Assembly: GCA_965248805.1 (NCBI GenBank)
Contig: CBDFKJ010000008.1
Coordinates: 620,001-684,000, forward strand
Source of the DNA: CBDFKJ01 sp965248805
Lineage (GTDB): Bacteria > Pseudomonadota > Alphaproteobacteria > UBA6615
Direction of reading: 5' to 3'
Length of the DNA stretch: 64,000 bases
Below the pieces are notes generated by a model. It was not told the origin of the DNA, searched no databases, and saw only the letters and a program-made list of their open reading frames with translations. Below are positions 17,976 to 27,078 of the stretch, piece by piece (positions within the stretch are counted from its first letter, which is position 1; the number at the start of each line of letters is the position of its first letter). Position numbers and translations under genes: made by a program.

Positions 17976-19280
17976 GTGTCCGCCACCGAGATAGGCGTTT
18001 CGGGCCTGGTGTCTCTTTTCATTCTGCTCGGCCTGCGGATGCCGGTGGCGACATCGATGATTGTCGTCGGCTTCGTCGGCATCGCGGTCTTGAACGGCTT
18101 ACCGGCGGCGATGTCGACCCTGAGCAGCGAAACCATCGCCATCGTCACTTTCTTTCCGCTGAGCGTCATTCCGTTGTTCGTCCTGATGGGCAATCTGGCC
18201 GGCGTGTCCGGCATGAGCCGCGATCTGTACGACGCTGCCTATGCTTGGGTCGGCAGCTGGCGCGGCGGGCTGGCGTCGTCGACCATCGTCGGCTGTGCAG
18301 GCTTCGCCGCGATGAGCGGCTCGTCGCTGGCATCGGCGGTGACCATGGGCCGGGTCGCGCTGCCGGAGATGCGGCGCTTCGGTTACAATGACAGCCTGGC
18401 AACCGGAGCGGTCGCCGCCGGCGGCACACTGGGGATCCTGATCCCGCCGTCGACCGGCTTCGTCATCTACGCCATCCTGACCGAGGAATCGATCGGCCGC
18501 CTGTTCATCGCCGGCATCCTGCCGGGCCTGCTGTTGACGGGCCTGTTCGTCATCGCCATCGCCATCGTCACCCGCCTGCGGCCCGAGGCCGGCCCGCCCG
18601 GCCCAGCCGCGTCTTGGCGGCATCGCATCGCAACGCTGCGCCGTGCGTCGGCGATCATGGCGATCGCCGTCGCCACCATCGGCGGCATCTATGGCGGCGT
18701 GTTCACGCCCGTGGAGGCCGCGGGCGTCGGCGCCTTTCTGGCCTTCGTCGTTGCCTGGGCGCGGGGCACGCTCAATCGCAACACACTGGCCGAGGTGCTG
18801 TTGCAGACCATGCGCACGACCGCGACCTCGTTTTTGATCCTGATCGGCGCGCACATCTTCATTCCGTTCATGGCGCTGTCGCACATTCCCGCCGATCTGG
18901 CGGCGGCGCTGATTGGCCTCGACCTTGGCGACACGAGTATTCTGTTGCTGATCCTGGCCACCTATGTGGTGCTGGGCACATTCCTGGAAGGCATCGCCAT
19001 GCTGGTGCTGACGTTGCCGATCGTATTTCCGCTGATCGTCGCGCTGGGCTACGACGCCATCTGGTTCGGCGTGTTGATGGTCATCGTGGTCGAGATGGGG
19101 CTGATCAGCCCGCCCGTCGGGGTCAACGTCTTCGTCGTCAAGAGCATTGCCGAGGACGTGCCGATGCGTGCCATCTTTGCCGGCATCCTGCCGTTCTGGC
19201 TGGCGATGGGCGTGTGCTTGGCGATATTGGTCGTGTTTCCCGACATTGCGCTGAAATTGCCCGACACCATGTTCGACTAG
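17976..19280 (+). CDS. dctM: TRAP transporter large permease DctM
   Basis: Large 12-helix permease of the TRAP system, sodium-driven. 434 residues from a GTG start. Conserved stretches: LRMPVATSMIVVGF, FPLSVIPLFVLMGNLAG, GFAAMSGSSLASAVTMGRVA, AAGGTLGILIPPSTGFVIYA and the C-terminal GLISPPVGVNVFVVKSIA. Intact. Operon with dctP and dctQ; with the binding-protein gene broken the transporter would lack its substrate supply unless another DctP serves it. Confidence 0.93.
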   Translation: MSATEIGVSGLVSLFILLGLRMPVATSMIVVGFVGIAVLNGLPAAMSTLSSETIAIVTFFPLSVIPLFVLMGNLAGVSGMSRDLYDAAYAWVGSWRGGLASSTIVGCAGFAAMSGSSLASAVTMGRVALPEMRRFGYNDSLATGAVAAGGTLGILIPPSTGFVIYAILTEESIGRLFIAGILPGLLLTGLFVIAIAIVTRLRPEAGPPGPAASWRHRIATLRRASAIMAIAVATIGGIYGGVFTPVEAAGVGAFLAFVVAWARGTLNRNTLAEVLLQTMRTTATSFLILIGAHIFIPFMALSHIPADLAAALIGLDLGDTSILLLILATYVVLGTFLEGIAMLVLTLPIVFPLIVALGYDAIWFGVLMVIVVEMGLISPPVGVNVFVVKSIAEDVPMRAIFAGILPFWLAMGVCLAILVVFPDIALKLPDTMFD

Positions 19281-19326
19281 GTAACGCCAAACGCGCAAAA
19301 CCAGACGCATTGAGTAGGAGCGCGAG

Positions 19327-20367
19327 ATGTCATCCGCCGAGCCGACTGCCCGCGAAGACTTCTATGCGCGCATCGGCGCACGCAATCTGGCGCCGCTATG
19401 GGAGGTGTTGCAGACGCTGCTGGCGCGGACGCCGATCACGCGCGCCGTTCCCCATCTGTGGCGCTATGACGACATTCGCCCGCTGATCGTCGAGGCCGGC
19501 GACCTCATCACCGCCACTGAGGCCGAGCGCCGCGTGCTGGTGCTGGAGAACCCCGCGTTGAAGGGCGAGTCGCAGGTGGTCGATACGCTCTACGCGGGGT
19601 TGCAGCTTATTCTCCCCGGCGAGGTCGCGCCGGCACACCGCCATTCGCCGTCGGCATTGCGCTTCATCGTCGAAGGCAGCGGTGCCTACACCGCGGTCGA
19701 TGGCGAAAAGACCTACATGTCGCCGGGCGATTTCATCATTACGCCGTCGTGGGGCTGGCACGATCACGGCCATGAGGGCGACGGCCCGACGGTGAGGCTC
19801 GACGGGCTCGACATTCCCATCGTTCGCTTTCTCACCACCACGTTCGCCGAGGGCTATCCGGAGGATCAGTGTCCGACCAATGCGCCACCGGGCACGACAC
19901 TGGCGCGTTACGGCGCCAATATGCGGCCCCTGGGCGATACCTACGATGAGCCAACCTCGCCGATCTTCAGCTACCCGTATGCCCGCGCGCGTGAAGCGCT
20001 GGATCGCATGCGCGCGCTCGACGACCGTGACCCGTGTCACGGCTTGAAGATGGAATACATCAACCCGCTGAACGGCGGACCTGCGATGCCGACGATGTCG
20101 ACGTTTCTGCAGATGCTGTCGCGCGGCTTCAAGGGTGCGTCCTACCGGGCGACCGACCACGCCGTCTTCTCGGTCGTCGAAGGCCATGGGCGCACGATCT
20201 TCGACGACGGCGGCGATGTCCTGGAGTGGGGGCCGAAAGATCATTTCGTCGCGCCGGGGTGGCGCCGCCACCGCCACGAGGCGGATGACGAAGCGGTCCT
20301 GTTCAGCTTTTCCGACAAGGTGGTGCAGTCGAAGCTGGGCCTCTGGCGCGAAGACCGGTCCGCGTGA
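19327..20367 (+). CDS. Gentisate 1,2-dioxygenase-like bicupin
   Basis: Ring-cleaving Fe(II) dioxygenase of the gentisate/1-hydroxy-2-naphthoate/salicylate group, 346 residues. The first cupin holds the metal ligands (APAHRHSPSALRFIVEG, and WHDHGHEGDGPTV for the last His); the second cupin (GHGRTIFDDGGDVLEWGPKD) lacks a full set, as is usual. Substrates of this group range over gentisate, salicylate and aminohydroxybenzoates, so the exact one is open. GGAG sits 8-12 bp upstream of the start. Follows the TRAP genes by 46 bp and overlaps the MFS gene by 4 bp. Confidence 0.85.
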   Translation: MSSAEPTAREDFYARIGARNLAPLWEVLQTLLARTPITRAVPHLWRYDDIRPLIVEAGDLITATEAERRVLVLENPALKGESQVVDTLYAGLQLILPGEVAPAHRHSPSALRFIVEGSGAYTAVDGEKTYMSPGDFIITPSWGWHDHGHEGDGPTVRLDGLDIPIVRFLTTTFAEGYPEDQCPTNAPPGTTLARYGANMRPLGDTYDEPTSPIFSYPYARAREALDRMRALDDRDPCHGLKMEYINPLNGGPAMPTMSTFLQMLSRGFKGASYRATDHAVFSVVEGHGRTIFDDGGDVLEWGPKDHFVAPGWRRHRHEADDEAVLFSFSDKVVQSKLGLWREDRSA

Positions 20368-21578
20368 GCGAGGCGCCGGCCGCCACACGTTGGCAACTGG
20401 TCCTCCTGCTGCTTTCTGCCGGCGTCGTCTGCGCGCTGCAGGTCGGCAAGGTGCCGATGGCGTTGCCGGCGATCCGCGCCGAGTTGGATCTGAGCCTGAC
20501 CGGCGCCGGCTGGCTGCTGTCGATGATCAGCGTGCTGGGCATGGTGTCTGGCGTTGCCGTCGGCTATCTCGGCGATCGCCTGGGTCACCGTCGCGTCATC
20601 CTGCTCTGCCTGTGGTCGTTGGTGGTGGCGAACATCGCCGGTGCGGCGGCCGACGGCATCGGCCTGCTGCTGGTGACGCGCTTCATCGAAGGCATTGGCC
20701 TCATCGGCGTGTCGGCGTCGGTGCCGTCGCTCCTGATCCGGGTCAGCCGTCCGGCCGACATGCGCATGGTCATGGGCATTTGGGGTGGCTACTTCCCGAT
20801 CGGCGTTGCCGTGATGGTGCTGCTGTCGCCACCGCTGTTGGCGCTTACGGGATGGCGCGGTGTCTGGCTGGCGAACGCAGTGGTCAGCCTCGCATTCATC
20901 GCCCTGTTCGCGGTTGCCACGGCATCGCTCAAGCGGTCGGGACGTGTCGGTCTGACCGCGGGAACCGCGATCTCCGGCATATGGCGAACGGTCTCCAGTC
21001 CGGGCCCGCTGCTGCTGGCACTTTCGTTCGGCGCCTATGCCGGCATCTTTCTCGCCGTCATGGGGTTCCTGCCGACCCTGCTGACCGAGGTGCATGGCCT
21101 GTCCGGCGGTGCCAGAGCTGCGATGACCGCGGGCGCGGTCGTGATCAACGCAGCCGGCAGCATCGTCGGGGCCTGGGCGCTGCAGCGCGGAGCTCCGCGG
21201 TGGCAGCTCATGCTCGCCGGCTTCGTCGCGATCGCGGCATGCACCGTCGGGGTCTACACCGCTCTGTTCGACCAGGGGCTGCGCTATGTGTTGGTGGTCG
21301 CGTTGAGTTTCATCGGCGGCGTCATCCCCGGCTGCTGCTTCGCTGGCGCGCCGGTGCATTCCCCGACGCCGGCGCTAGTCGCCACCACCAACGGGCTGAT
21401 TATCCAGGGATCCGCCATCGGTCAGGTCATCAGCCCGCCCACGGTCGCCGTGGTGGTCGCGGCCTGGGGCGGTTGGCAAGCGGCGCCGCTGGTGCTGGTC
21501 GCGCTCGCCGGCATCGGCGCGATGTTGTCGATCGGGATCAGGTGGCTGGAGCGGCCTAATCGCCGCGTAGCGGCATGA
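20364..21578 (+). CDS. MFS transporter, aromatic-acid or drug-type
   Basis: Twelve-helix major facilitator of 404 residues in the inner membrane. The loop 2-3 signature GYLGDRLGHRRVILLC is clear, and RFIEGIGLIGVSASVPSLLI is the helix 4-5 region. GTG start overlaps the dioxygenase stop (GTGA), so the two are coupled; this suggests uptake or export of the compound the dioxygenase acts on (inference). The 3' end overlaps the remnant of a carboxymuconolactone decarboxylase-like gene on the opposite strand. Confidence 0.88.
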   Translation: MSEAPAATRWQLVLLLLSAGVVCALQVGKVPMALPAIRAELDLSLTGAGWLLSMISVLGMVSGVAVGYLGDRLGHRRVILLCLWSLVVANIAGAAADGIGLLLVTRFIEGIGLIGVSASVPSLLIRVSRPADMRMVMGIWGGYFPIGVAVMVLLSPPLLALTGWRGVWLANAVVSLAFIALFAVATASLKRSGRVGLTAGTAISGIWRTVSSPGPLLLALSFGAYAGIFLAVMGFLPTLLTEVHGLSGGARAAMTAGAVVINAAGSIVGAWALQRGAPRWQLMLAGFVAIAACTVGVYTALFDQGLRYVLVVALSFIGGVIPGCCFAGAPVHSPTPALVATTNGLIIQGSAIGQVISPPTVAVVVAAWGGWQAAPLVLVALAGIGAMLSIGIRWLERPNRRVAA

Positions 21579-21817
21579 TCAGCAGCCCGTGGTCTGCCGA
21601 ACGCCTCGGCGGTGACGCTGTGCACACCGTGACAATATTGGCAGGCGTTCAACCCGGAGACGTAAGCGGCAATGAGTTCGCGCTCGCGCACCGACAGCGT
21701 CGACGGGCCGCGCAAAACGATCTCATGGTACTTCACCAGTGCCCGTCCGGCCTGCGGATGCAGCTGCAGGATATCACGCACCGTCGCGCCGTCGCCGAGA
21801 GAGGGAAAATACGGCAT
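21556..21817 (-). pseudogene. Carboxymuconolactone decarboxylase/AhpD-like, C-terminally truncated
   Basis: N-terminal fragment of a peroxidase-related CMD-family protein. MPYFPSLGDGATVRDILQ, then LHPQAGRALVKYHEIVLRG and the active-site helix RERELIAAYVSGLNACQYCH with the CxxC pair and GVHSVTAEAFG are typical. Families of this kind run to about 180-200 residues; here the match ends after about 75 residues. A one-base shift gives a few more plausible codons (DHGLLIMPLRGD) and a TAG at 21556. The rest seems to have been removed where the MFS gene now ends. Confidence 0.72.
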
Positions 21818-21930
21818 CGTCCATTCCTCGTGGTCGGCTTGCAGGCTTCCTTGCGCCCGTTATAGTCGCCGCCGCCCGTTCTACGGCCTGCACGGTTGAT
21901 TTGAAAGCGCGGGTGCCTGCGAGGTTTTCG

Positions 21931-22995
21931 ATGGAGTCATTCGTCGTGCACCTGCCCGTTCGCGCCGTTCTGGGCGATGCGGTTGGACACGCGCTGCCGC
22001 GCGAAGCGGCCAGGCTCGGCGCGGAACGTGTGCTGCTGTGCTGCACGGCCGGAGGGCGTCGCCGCGCTCAGCCGTTGGTCGATGCGCTGGGCGCAGCGTG
22101 CGTCGGCGTATTCGACGGCGCCCAGCCGCATTGCCCAGAGCCGGTGGTCAACGATGCGGTGGCGGCCGCTCAGCGGCTCAACGCCGACGGCGCGGTGACC
22201 TTTGGCGGCGGCTCGACCGTCGGCCTGGGCAAGGTGATCGCGGTGCGTACCGGCATGCCCGTCATCGCCGTGCCGACCACCTATTCGGGCTCCGAGATGA
22301 CGGCCATCTACGGCATGCTGATCGGCGACGAAAAGCGCACACGCATGGACGAAAACTGCATGATGCGCGCGGTCATTTATGATCCGGCGCTGACTACGTC
22401 GCTGTCGGCGCACGTCACCGTCACCTCCGGCATGAACAGCCTCGCACACTGTGTTGAGGCGCTATACCCCGAGCGCCCGAATCCGGTGGCTGCGATGCTC
22501 GCCGAGGCCGGCATTCGTGCCCATGCGTCTGGACTGCCGGCCAGCGTCGCGCGGCCGGCCGACATGGCCGCACGTGGACAGGCGGTGTACGGCGCCATGC
22601 TGGGCGGTGCGGTGGTCATGCTGGCCGGCATCGCGCTGCACCATAAGGTGTGCCACGTCCTGGGTGGCCGCCACGGCATCCCGCACGGCGAATCGAACGC
22701 CGTCATGCTGCCACATGTGGTCGCCTACAACGCGGGGGCGTCGCCCCAGGCGATGGTGGCGATCGGCCGCGCCCTGGACACGACGGACCCGGCCGGCGCC
22801 CTCTATGACCTGGCCGCGGGACTCGGTGCGCCGACGCGCCTTGCGGATCTGGGCATGGACGAAGGCGACCTCGATATTGCGGCCGAACTGTCGGTCACGG
22901 CGACGAGCTGGAACCCCCGCCCCGTCGATGTCGCGAGTGTGCGCGCAATGCTAGACGACGCGTTCCACGGCCGCCGCCCGACGGCGCCGATCTAG
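21931..22995 (+). CDS. Maleylacetate reductase (iron-type alcohol dehydrogenase family)
   Basis: Reduces maleylacetate to 3-oxoadipate with NAD(P)H, a funnel step in hydroxyquinol, resorcinol and chloroaromatic degradation. 354 residues. Cofactor and fold motifs: FGGGSTVGLGKVIAV, VIAVPTTYSGSEMTAIYGM, GMNSLAHCVEALYPERPNP, and the His-rich ALHHKVCHVLGGRHGIPHGE. ATG 21931 is chosen for GAGG upstream and for the family N-terminus MESFVV. Divergent from the truncated CMD gene by about 110 bp. It does not act on the product of gentisate cleavage, so the neighbouring dioxygenase may serve a different branch. Confidence 0.9.
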   Translation: MESFVVHLPVRAVLGDAVGHALPREAARLGAERVLLCCTAGGRRRAQPLVDALGAACVGVFDGAQPHCPEPVVNDAVAAAQRLNADGAVTFGGGSTVGLGKVIAVRTGMPVIAVPTTYSGSEMTAIYGMLIGDEKRTRMDENCMMRAVIYDPALTTSLSAHVTVTSGMNSLAHCVEALYPERPNPVAAMLAEAGIRAHASGLPASVARPADMAARGQAVYGAMLGGAVVMLAGIALHHKVCHVLGGRHGIPHGESNAVMLPHVVAYNAGASPQAMVAIGRALDTTDPAGALYDLAAGLGAPTRLADLGMDEGDLDIAAELSVTATSWNPRPVDVASVRAMLDDAFHGRRPTAPI

Positions 22996-22996
22996 G

Positions 22997-23464
22997 TCAC
23001 AGCCAGCGGCGCACACGCGATTTGTAGTTGCCGTAGGCCTCGCCGAACTTGGCCTCCAGGTAGAGTTCCTCGCGCGCGATGACGCCGATGCTCAGGACGA
23101 TGAGGGCCGGGACGACCATCGCGATCAGCCACAGGCTGTCGATGGCGATGGCGATGCCCAAGTGCGTCATCGTCAGTGAGACGTACATCGGATTGCGCGA
23201 ATACCGGTACGGCCCCGCCAGTACCAACGCGGTGGACGGCCGATCGGGCCGGAAGTTGGTGCCGGCTTTCGTAAACAGCCGCGTCGCCGTCAGCGCCACA
23301 GCCAAGCCCGCCACGATCAGTGTACCGCCGGCGATGTACTGGACGGTCGCCGGCAGGAAGGCCGCCGGCCAGACATAGTCGATCGCGAGCCCGACGAGGA
23401 GTGCCGCCAGATAGATGAGCGGCGGTGGGGCGATGACGCCTGCAGTGTCGTCGGAACGGGCCAC
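22997..23464 (-). CDS. Isoprenylcysteine carboxyl methyltransferase (ICMT/PEMT) family
   Basis: Integral-membrane methyltransferase of 155 residues with four or five helices. The family signature GPYRYSRNPMYVSLT (SAM-binding RxxRNPxY) and the C-terminal EELYLEAKFGEAYGNYKSRV are present. Such bacterial proteins methylate lipids or small molecules; the substrate is unknown. Ends 1 bp from the convergent maleylacetate reductase gene and stands divergent from the oligopeptidase gene. Confidence 0.88.
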   Translation of the reverse strand: MARSDDTAGVIAPPPLIYLAALLVGLAIDYVWPAAFLPATVQYIAGGTLIVAGLAVALTATRLFTKAGTNFRPDRPSTALVLAGPYRYSRNPMYVSLTMTHLGIAIAIDSLWLIAMVVPALIVLSIGVIAREELYLEAKFGEAYGNYKSRVRRWL

Positions 23465-23557
23465 GGGCCGAAGACTACAGCGCTGCGCCCATACAGTGAA
23501 GTGACAACCAAGACCGGTTGCCGGCGGGGCGCGGGTTTCGCATCATGCGGCCGAGCC

Positions 23558-25639
23558 ATGACCGACAAATCCCCCATCGCCGCCAAGCGGCCCACCGAGA
23601 TGACGCGCCACGGCGATACGCGCGTCGATGACTATGACTGGTTGCGCGACGCCGATTGGCAGCGCGTGATGCGCGAGCCCGAAGCGCTGGACGGCGAGAT
23701 CCGGGCCTATCTTGAGGCCGAGAACGCCCACGCTGACTCCAAGCTGGCGCCGTTGCAGGGGTTGCGGCAGGCGCTGGTCGCCGAGATGAAGGCGCGCATC
23801 AAGCAAGACGACAGCACCGTGCCGGCGCCTGATGGTGACTTCGCCTATTATCGCCGCTACGCGGTCGGCGGACAGCACCCGGTACTCTGTCGCCGCGCCA
23901 GCGCCCCCGGCGCCGTCGAAGAGGTCCTGTTGGATGGCGACCGTGAGGCCGAGAATACGCCGTTCTTCCGTGTCGGCGCCGCCGAGCACAGCCCGGACCA
24001 CACGAGACTGGCCTATGCCGCCGATCGCACCGGCGGCGAGGAATATGGCATCCGTGTGCGCGATGTGGCTCAGGGCACCGACATGGCGGATGCCATCGAA
24101 AAGGCGTCGGGCGACATCGTCTGGGCCGCCGTTGGCGGCGCCTTCTACTACACCGCGCTCGATGCTAACCATCGGCCGTCGCGCGTGTGCCGCCACGTGC
24201 TGGGCGAGGATCAGGGCAAGGACCAGCTGGTCTTTGAGGAAACCGATGCCGCGTTCTATCTCGGCCTGGACCACACCGAAGACCGGCGCTTTGTCACCAT
24301 TACGGCGGGTTCGCACGCTCTGACCACCGAAGTGCATCTGATCGACGACTCCGGCGGCCCGCCGCGCCGTTTCGCGCCGCGCCGGGACGGCGTCGCCTAT
24401 GACGTAAGCGCTCACAGAGACCGGTTCCTGATCCTGACCAACGCCGACGGCGCGGTCGACTTCAAGATCATGCAGGCGCCGCTTGATGCACCCGACCGCG
24501 CCCACTGGCGCGACCTGGTGCCGCATCGGTCCGGTCGGCTGATCCGACGCATGCTGGTGTTCGCCGATCACCTGGTACGCCTGGAGCGTGAAGACGGCCT
24601 GCCACGCATCGTTATCACTCGCTTTGCCGACGGCGACACGCACGACATCGCGTTCGACGAGGAGGCCTACGAGCTTCGCCTCCTGCCGGGCTACGTGTTC
24701 GAGACGGCGACGCTGCGGTTCGCCTACGCGTCGCCGACGACACCCGAGCAGGTGTACGATTACGACATGACTGCACGTACACGCGTGCTGATGAAAGAGC
24801 AGGAGGTCCCCAGCGGACACAATCCCGCAGCCTACATCACCCGGCGACTCATCGCCGACAGCCATGATGGGGCCAAGGTACCCATCACCGTGCTGCATGG
24901 GCGCGGCACCGCCATCGACGGCAGTGCGCCGATGTTGCTCTATGGCTACGGCGCCTACGGCATGTCGATGCCTGCGGGCTTCTCAACCAACCGCCTGAGC
25001 CTGGTCGATCGGGGCTTCGTCTATGCCATAGCCCATATTCGCGGCGGCACGGAGAAGGGCTATCAGTGGTATTTCGACGGCAAGATGGCGAATAAAATCA
25101 ATACTTTCCGTGATTTCACCGCGTCCGCCGAAGCGCTCGTCGCCGCCGGCTATACCCGCGCCGGGCGCATTGTTGCCCACGGCGGCAGCGCCGGCGGCCT
25201 GCTGATGGGCGCCGTCGCCAATATGCGCCCGGATTTGTTCCGGGCGATCGTCGCCGATGTGCCGTTCGTCGATGTCCTGACAACCATGTGCGACGCCGAA
25301 CTGCCGCTAACGCCACCCGAGTGGTCGGAATGGGGCAATCCGATCGAAGATCCCGAGGCGTACGCGCGCATCAAGGCGTACAGTCCGTATGACAATGTCA
25401 GGGCGCAGGCGTATCCCAACATGCTGGTCACCGCCGGCCTAACTGATCCGCGCGTCACCTATTGGGAGCCGGCGAAATGGGTTGCGCGCCTGCGGGCGTT
25501 GAAGACGGACGACAATCTGCTGGTGCTGCGCACAAACATGGAGGCGGGCCACGGCGGCGCCGCCGGCCGCTTCGACAAACTCGATGAGGTGGCGCGCGCC
25601 TACGCCTTTGCACTGTTCAGCTTCGGCATGGCGGGCTGA
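23558..25639 (+). CDS. ptrB: Oligopeptidase B (S9A serine peptidase)
   Basis: Cytoplasmic peptidase cutting after basic residues in short peptides. 693 residues, the usual length: an N-terminal beta-propeller, then an alpha/beta-hydrolase domain. Catalytic triad visible as Ser544 in HGGSAGGLLMGA, Asp630 in LTDPRVTYWEPAKW and His665 in EAGHGGAAGRF. Opening motif DDYDWLRDADWQ is typical. ATG 23558 chosen as the family start; an ATG 19 codons upstream is possible. Intact. DUF1697 follows by 19 bp. Confidence 0.95.
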   Translation: MTDKSPIAAKRPTEMTRHGDTRVDDYDWLRDADWQRVMREPEALDGEIRAYLEAENAHADSKLAPLQGLRQALVAEMKARIKQDDSTVPAPDGDFAYYRRYAVGGQHPVLCRRASAPGAVEEVLLDGDREAENTPFFRVGAAEHSPDHTRLAYAADRTGGEEYGIRVRDVAQGTDMADAIEKASGDIVWAAVGGAFYYTALDANHRPSRVCRHVLGEDQGKDQLVFEETDAAFYLGLDHTEDRRFVTITAGSHALTTEVHLIDDSGGPPRRFAPRRDGVAYDVSAHRDRFLILTNADGAVDFKIMQAPLDAPDRAHWRDLVPHRSGRLIRRMLVFADHLVRLEREDGLPRIVITRFADGDTHDIAFDEEAYELRLLPGYVFETATLRFAYASPTTPEQVYDYDMTARTRVLMKEQEVPSGHNPAAYITRRLIADSHDGAKVPITVLHGRGTAIDGSAPMLLYGYGAYGMSMPAGFSTNRLSLVDRGFVYAIAHIRGGTEKGYQWYFDGKMANKINTFRDFTASAEALVAAGYTRAGRIVAHGGSAGGLLMGAVANMRPDLFRAIVADVPFVDVLTTMCDAELPLTPPEWSEWGNPIEDPEAYARIKAYSPYDNVRAQAYPNMLVTAGLTDPRVTYWEPAKWVARLRALKTDDNLLVLRTNMEAGHGGAAGRFDKLDEVARAYAFALFSFGMAG

Positions 25640-25658
25640 GGCACGAAACCAAGGGGAC

Positions 25659-26213
25659 GTGACCGTTCATATCGCCCTCTTGCGCGGCATCAACGTTGGC
25701 GCGCACAGGAAGGTCGCCATGGTAGAGCTGCGCGATCTGTTTGCGGAGCTGGGCTTCACGGCAGCGCGGACGGTGTTGCAGAGCGGCAGTGTGGTGTTCA
25801 AAGGGGGCCGCCAGAGCGGGGCCGCGCTTGAGCGTCGGCTTCAGGTGGAGACCGAAAACCGACTCGCGATCCACACCGACTATTTCGTTCGCACCGCGGA
25901 GGATTGGGCGTCGGTCGTCGCCCGCAATCCTTTTCCGGACGAAGCGCTGCGCGATCCGGGCCACCTGACCGCCGTGTTTCTGAAAAAGGCGCCGGCGGCG
26001 GGTGCGGTCGCCGCACTTCAGGCCGCAATCACGGGCCCGGAGGTCGTACGCGCCCCGGGACGGCATGCTTACGTCTTCTACCCGGCGGGCATCGGGCGCT
26101 CGAAGCTGACGAACACCCTGATCGAGGACAAACTCGGCTGCTCGGCAACGGGCCGCAACTGGAACACGGTGATGAGGCTCGCGGCCCTTATCCAGAGCCC
26201 AACGCCCCGGTGA
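25659..26213 (+). CDS. DUF1697 domain protein
   Basis: Cytoplasmic protein of 184 residues in a widely spread family without a settled function. Family blocks: IALLRGINVGAHRKVAMVEL, FTAARTVLQSGSVVF and the C-terminal YPAGIGRSKLTNTLIEDKLG and TGRNWNTVMRLAALI. The GTG start at 25659 is fixed by AAGGGG at 25651-25656. Downstream of the oligopeptidase in the same direction. Confidence 0.9.
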   Translation: MTVHIALLRGINVGAHRKVAMVELRDLFAELGFTAARTVLQSGSVVFKGGRQSGAALERRLQVETENRLAIHTDYFVRTAEDWASVVARNPFPDEALRDPGHLTAVFLKKAPAAGAVAALQAAITGPEVVRAPGRHAYVFYPAGIGRSKLTNTLIEDKLGCSATGRNWNTVMRLAALIQSPTPR

Positions 26214-26340
26214 GGGGGTCGAGCCCGGATGTGGCGGGCAAGCCCTTGCCGGCATTTGGCAGCGCCGGCCCCGGTGGAGCGCACGGTAGAAACTGGCCGC
26301 GACCGCGATGGGCGGTGACGGCGCCGGCATCGACGATCAC

Positions 26341-27074
26341 CTAGCCGCGCGAGATCACGGTCGCCGGCCATCCCGTCAGCGTCATGCCCTCATAGGGCGT
26401 GTAATCCATGTTTTCGTGCAGCATCTCCACCGACACCGTGGTCTGCCGTTCGCGGTCCCAAATCACGATGTCAGCGTCGGCGCCCACCGCAATGGTGCCC
26501 TTGCGCGGATAGAGCCCATAAAGCTTGGCGGCGTTGGCTGCCGTCAGAGACACAAACCGGTGGATGTCGATGCGGCCCCCCAACACGCCCTCGGAGAACA
26601 GCAGCGCCTGGCGCAGCTCGATCCCGGGCACGCCGTTGGCTATGGTCTTGAAGGTCGTCTTCGCCCCGGCGCGCAGCTTGCCGTTTGGACCGCCGTCAAA
26701 CCGGTAGGGCGCGTGGTCGGAGGAGAACACGTCGAAGACGCCGGACTCCAGACCCTCCCAGACATGGGCCTGGTTCGCCGCGTCGCGCGGTGGCGGGCTG
26801 CATACATATTTCGCGCCGTCCAGGTCGGGCGCGCCCATGTCCGCGGCGGTTACGCGGTCCAGATGCCGGTCGAGGCCATCTGCTCGATATGGCAATGGCT
26901 GTCGATGCCACCTGGCAGCACCCACTTGCCCGCTGCATCGACCTCGCGCGCGCCCGACCCCGAAACATTCCCGACCGCCGCGATGGTCTCCGCGTCGACC
27001 GCAATGTCGCCTTCGAGCGTATCGCCGTCGGTGATGATCGTGGCGTTGCGGATGATCAGGTCGTGGTCGGCCAT
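26341..27074 (-). pseudogene. Dihydropyrimidinase/hydantoinase with internal deletion
   Basis: Remnant of a cyclic-amidase (D-hydantoinase). The first 73 codons are normal: DLIIRNATIITDGDTLEGDI, KWVLPGGIDSHCHIEQM with the metal HxH. The reading then jumps, near 26885, to the C-terminal third in another frame: VTAADMGAPDLDGAKYVCSP, FSSDHAPYRFDGG with its metal Asp, ANAAKLYGLYPRKGTIAVGA. Roughly 200 codons that would hold the carbamylated Lys and two metal His residues are missing. The end is also cut by a TAG at 26341 just after TVISRG, short of the family C-terminus. Lies 4 bp after the DapA-like gene, in the same operon. Not functional. Confidence 0.85.
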
Positions 27075-27078
27075 CGCG

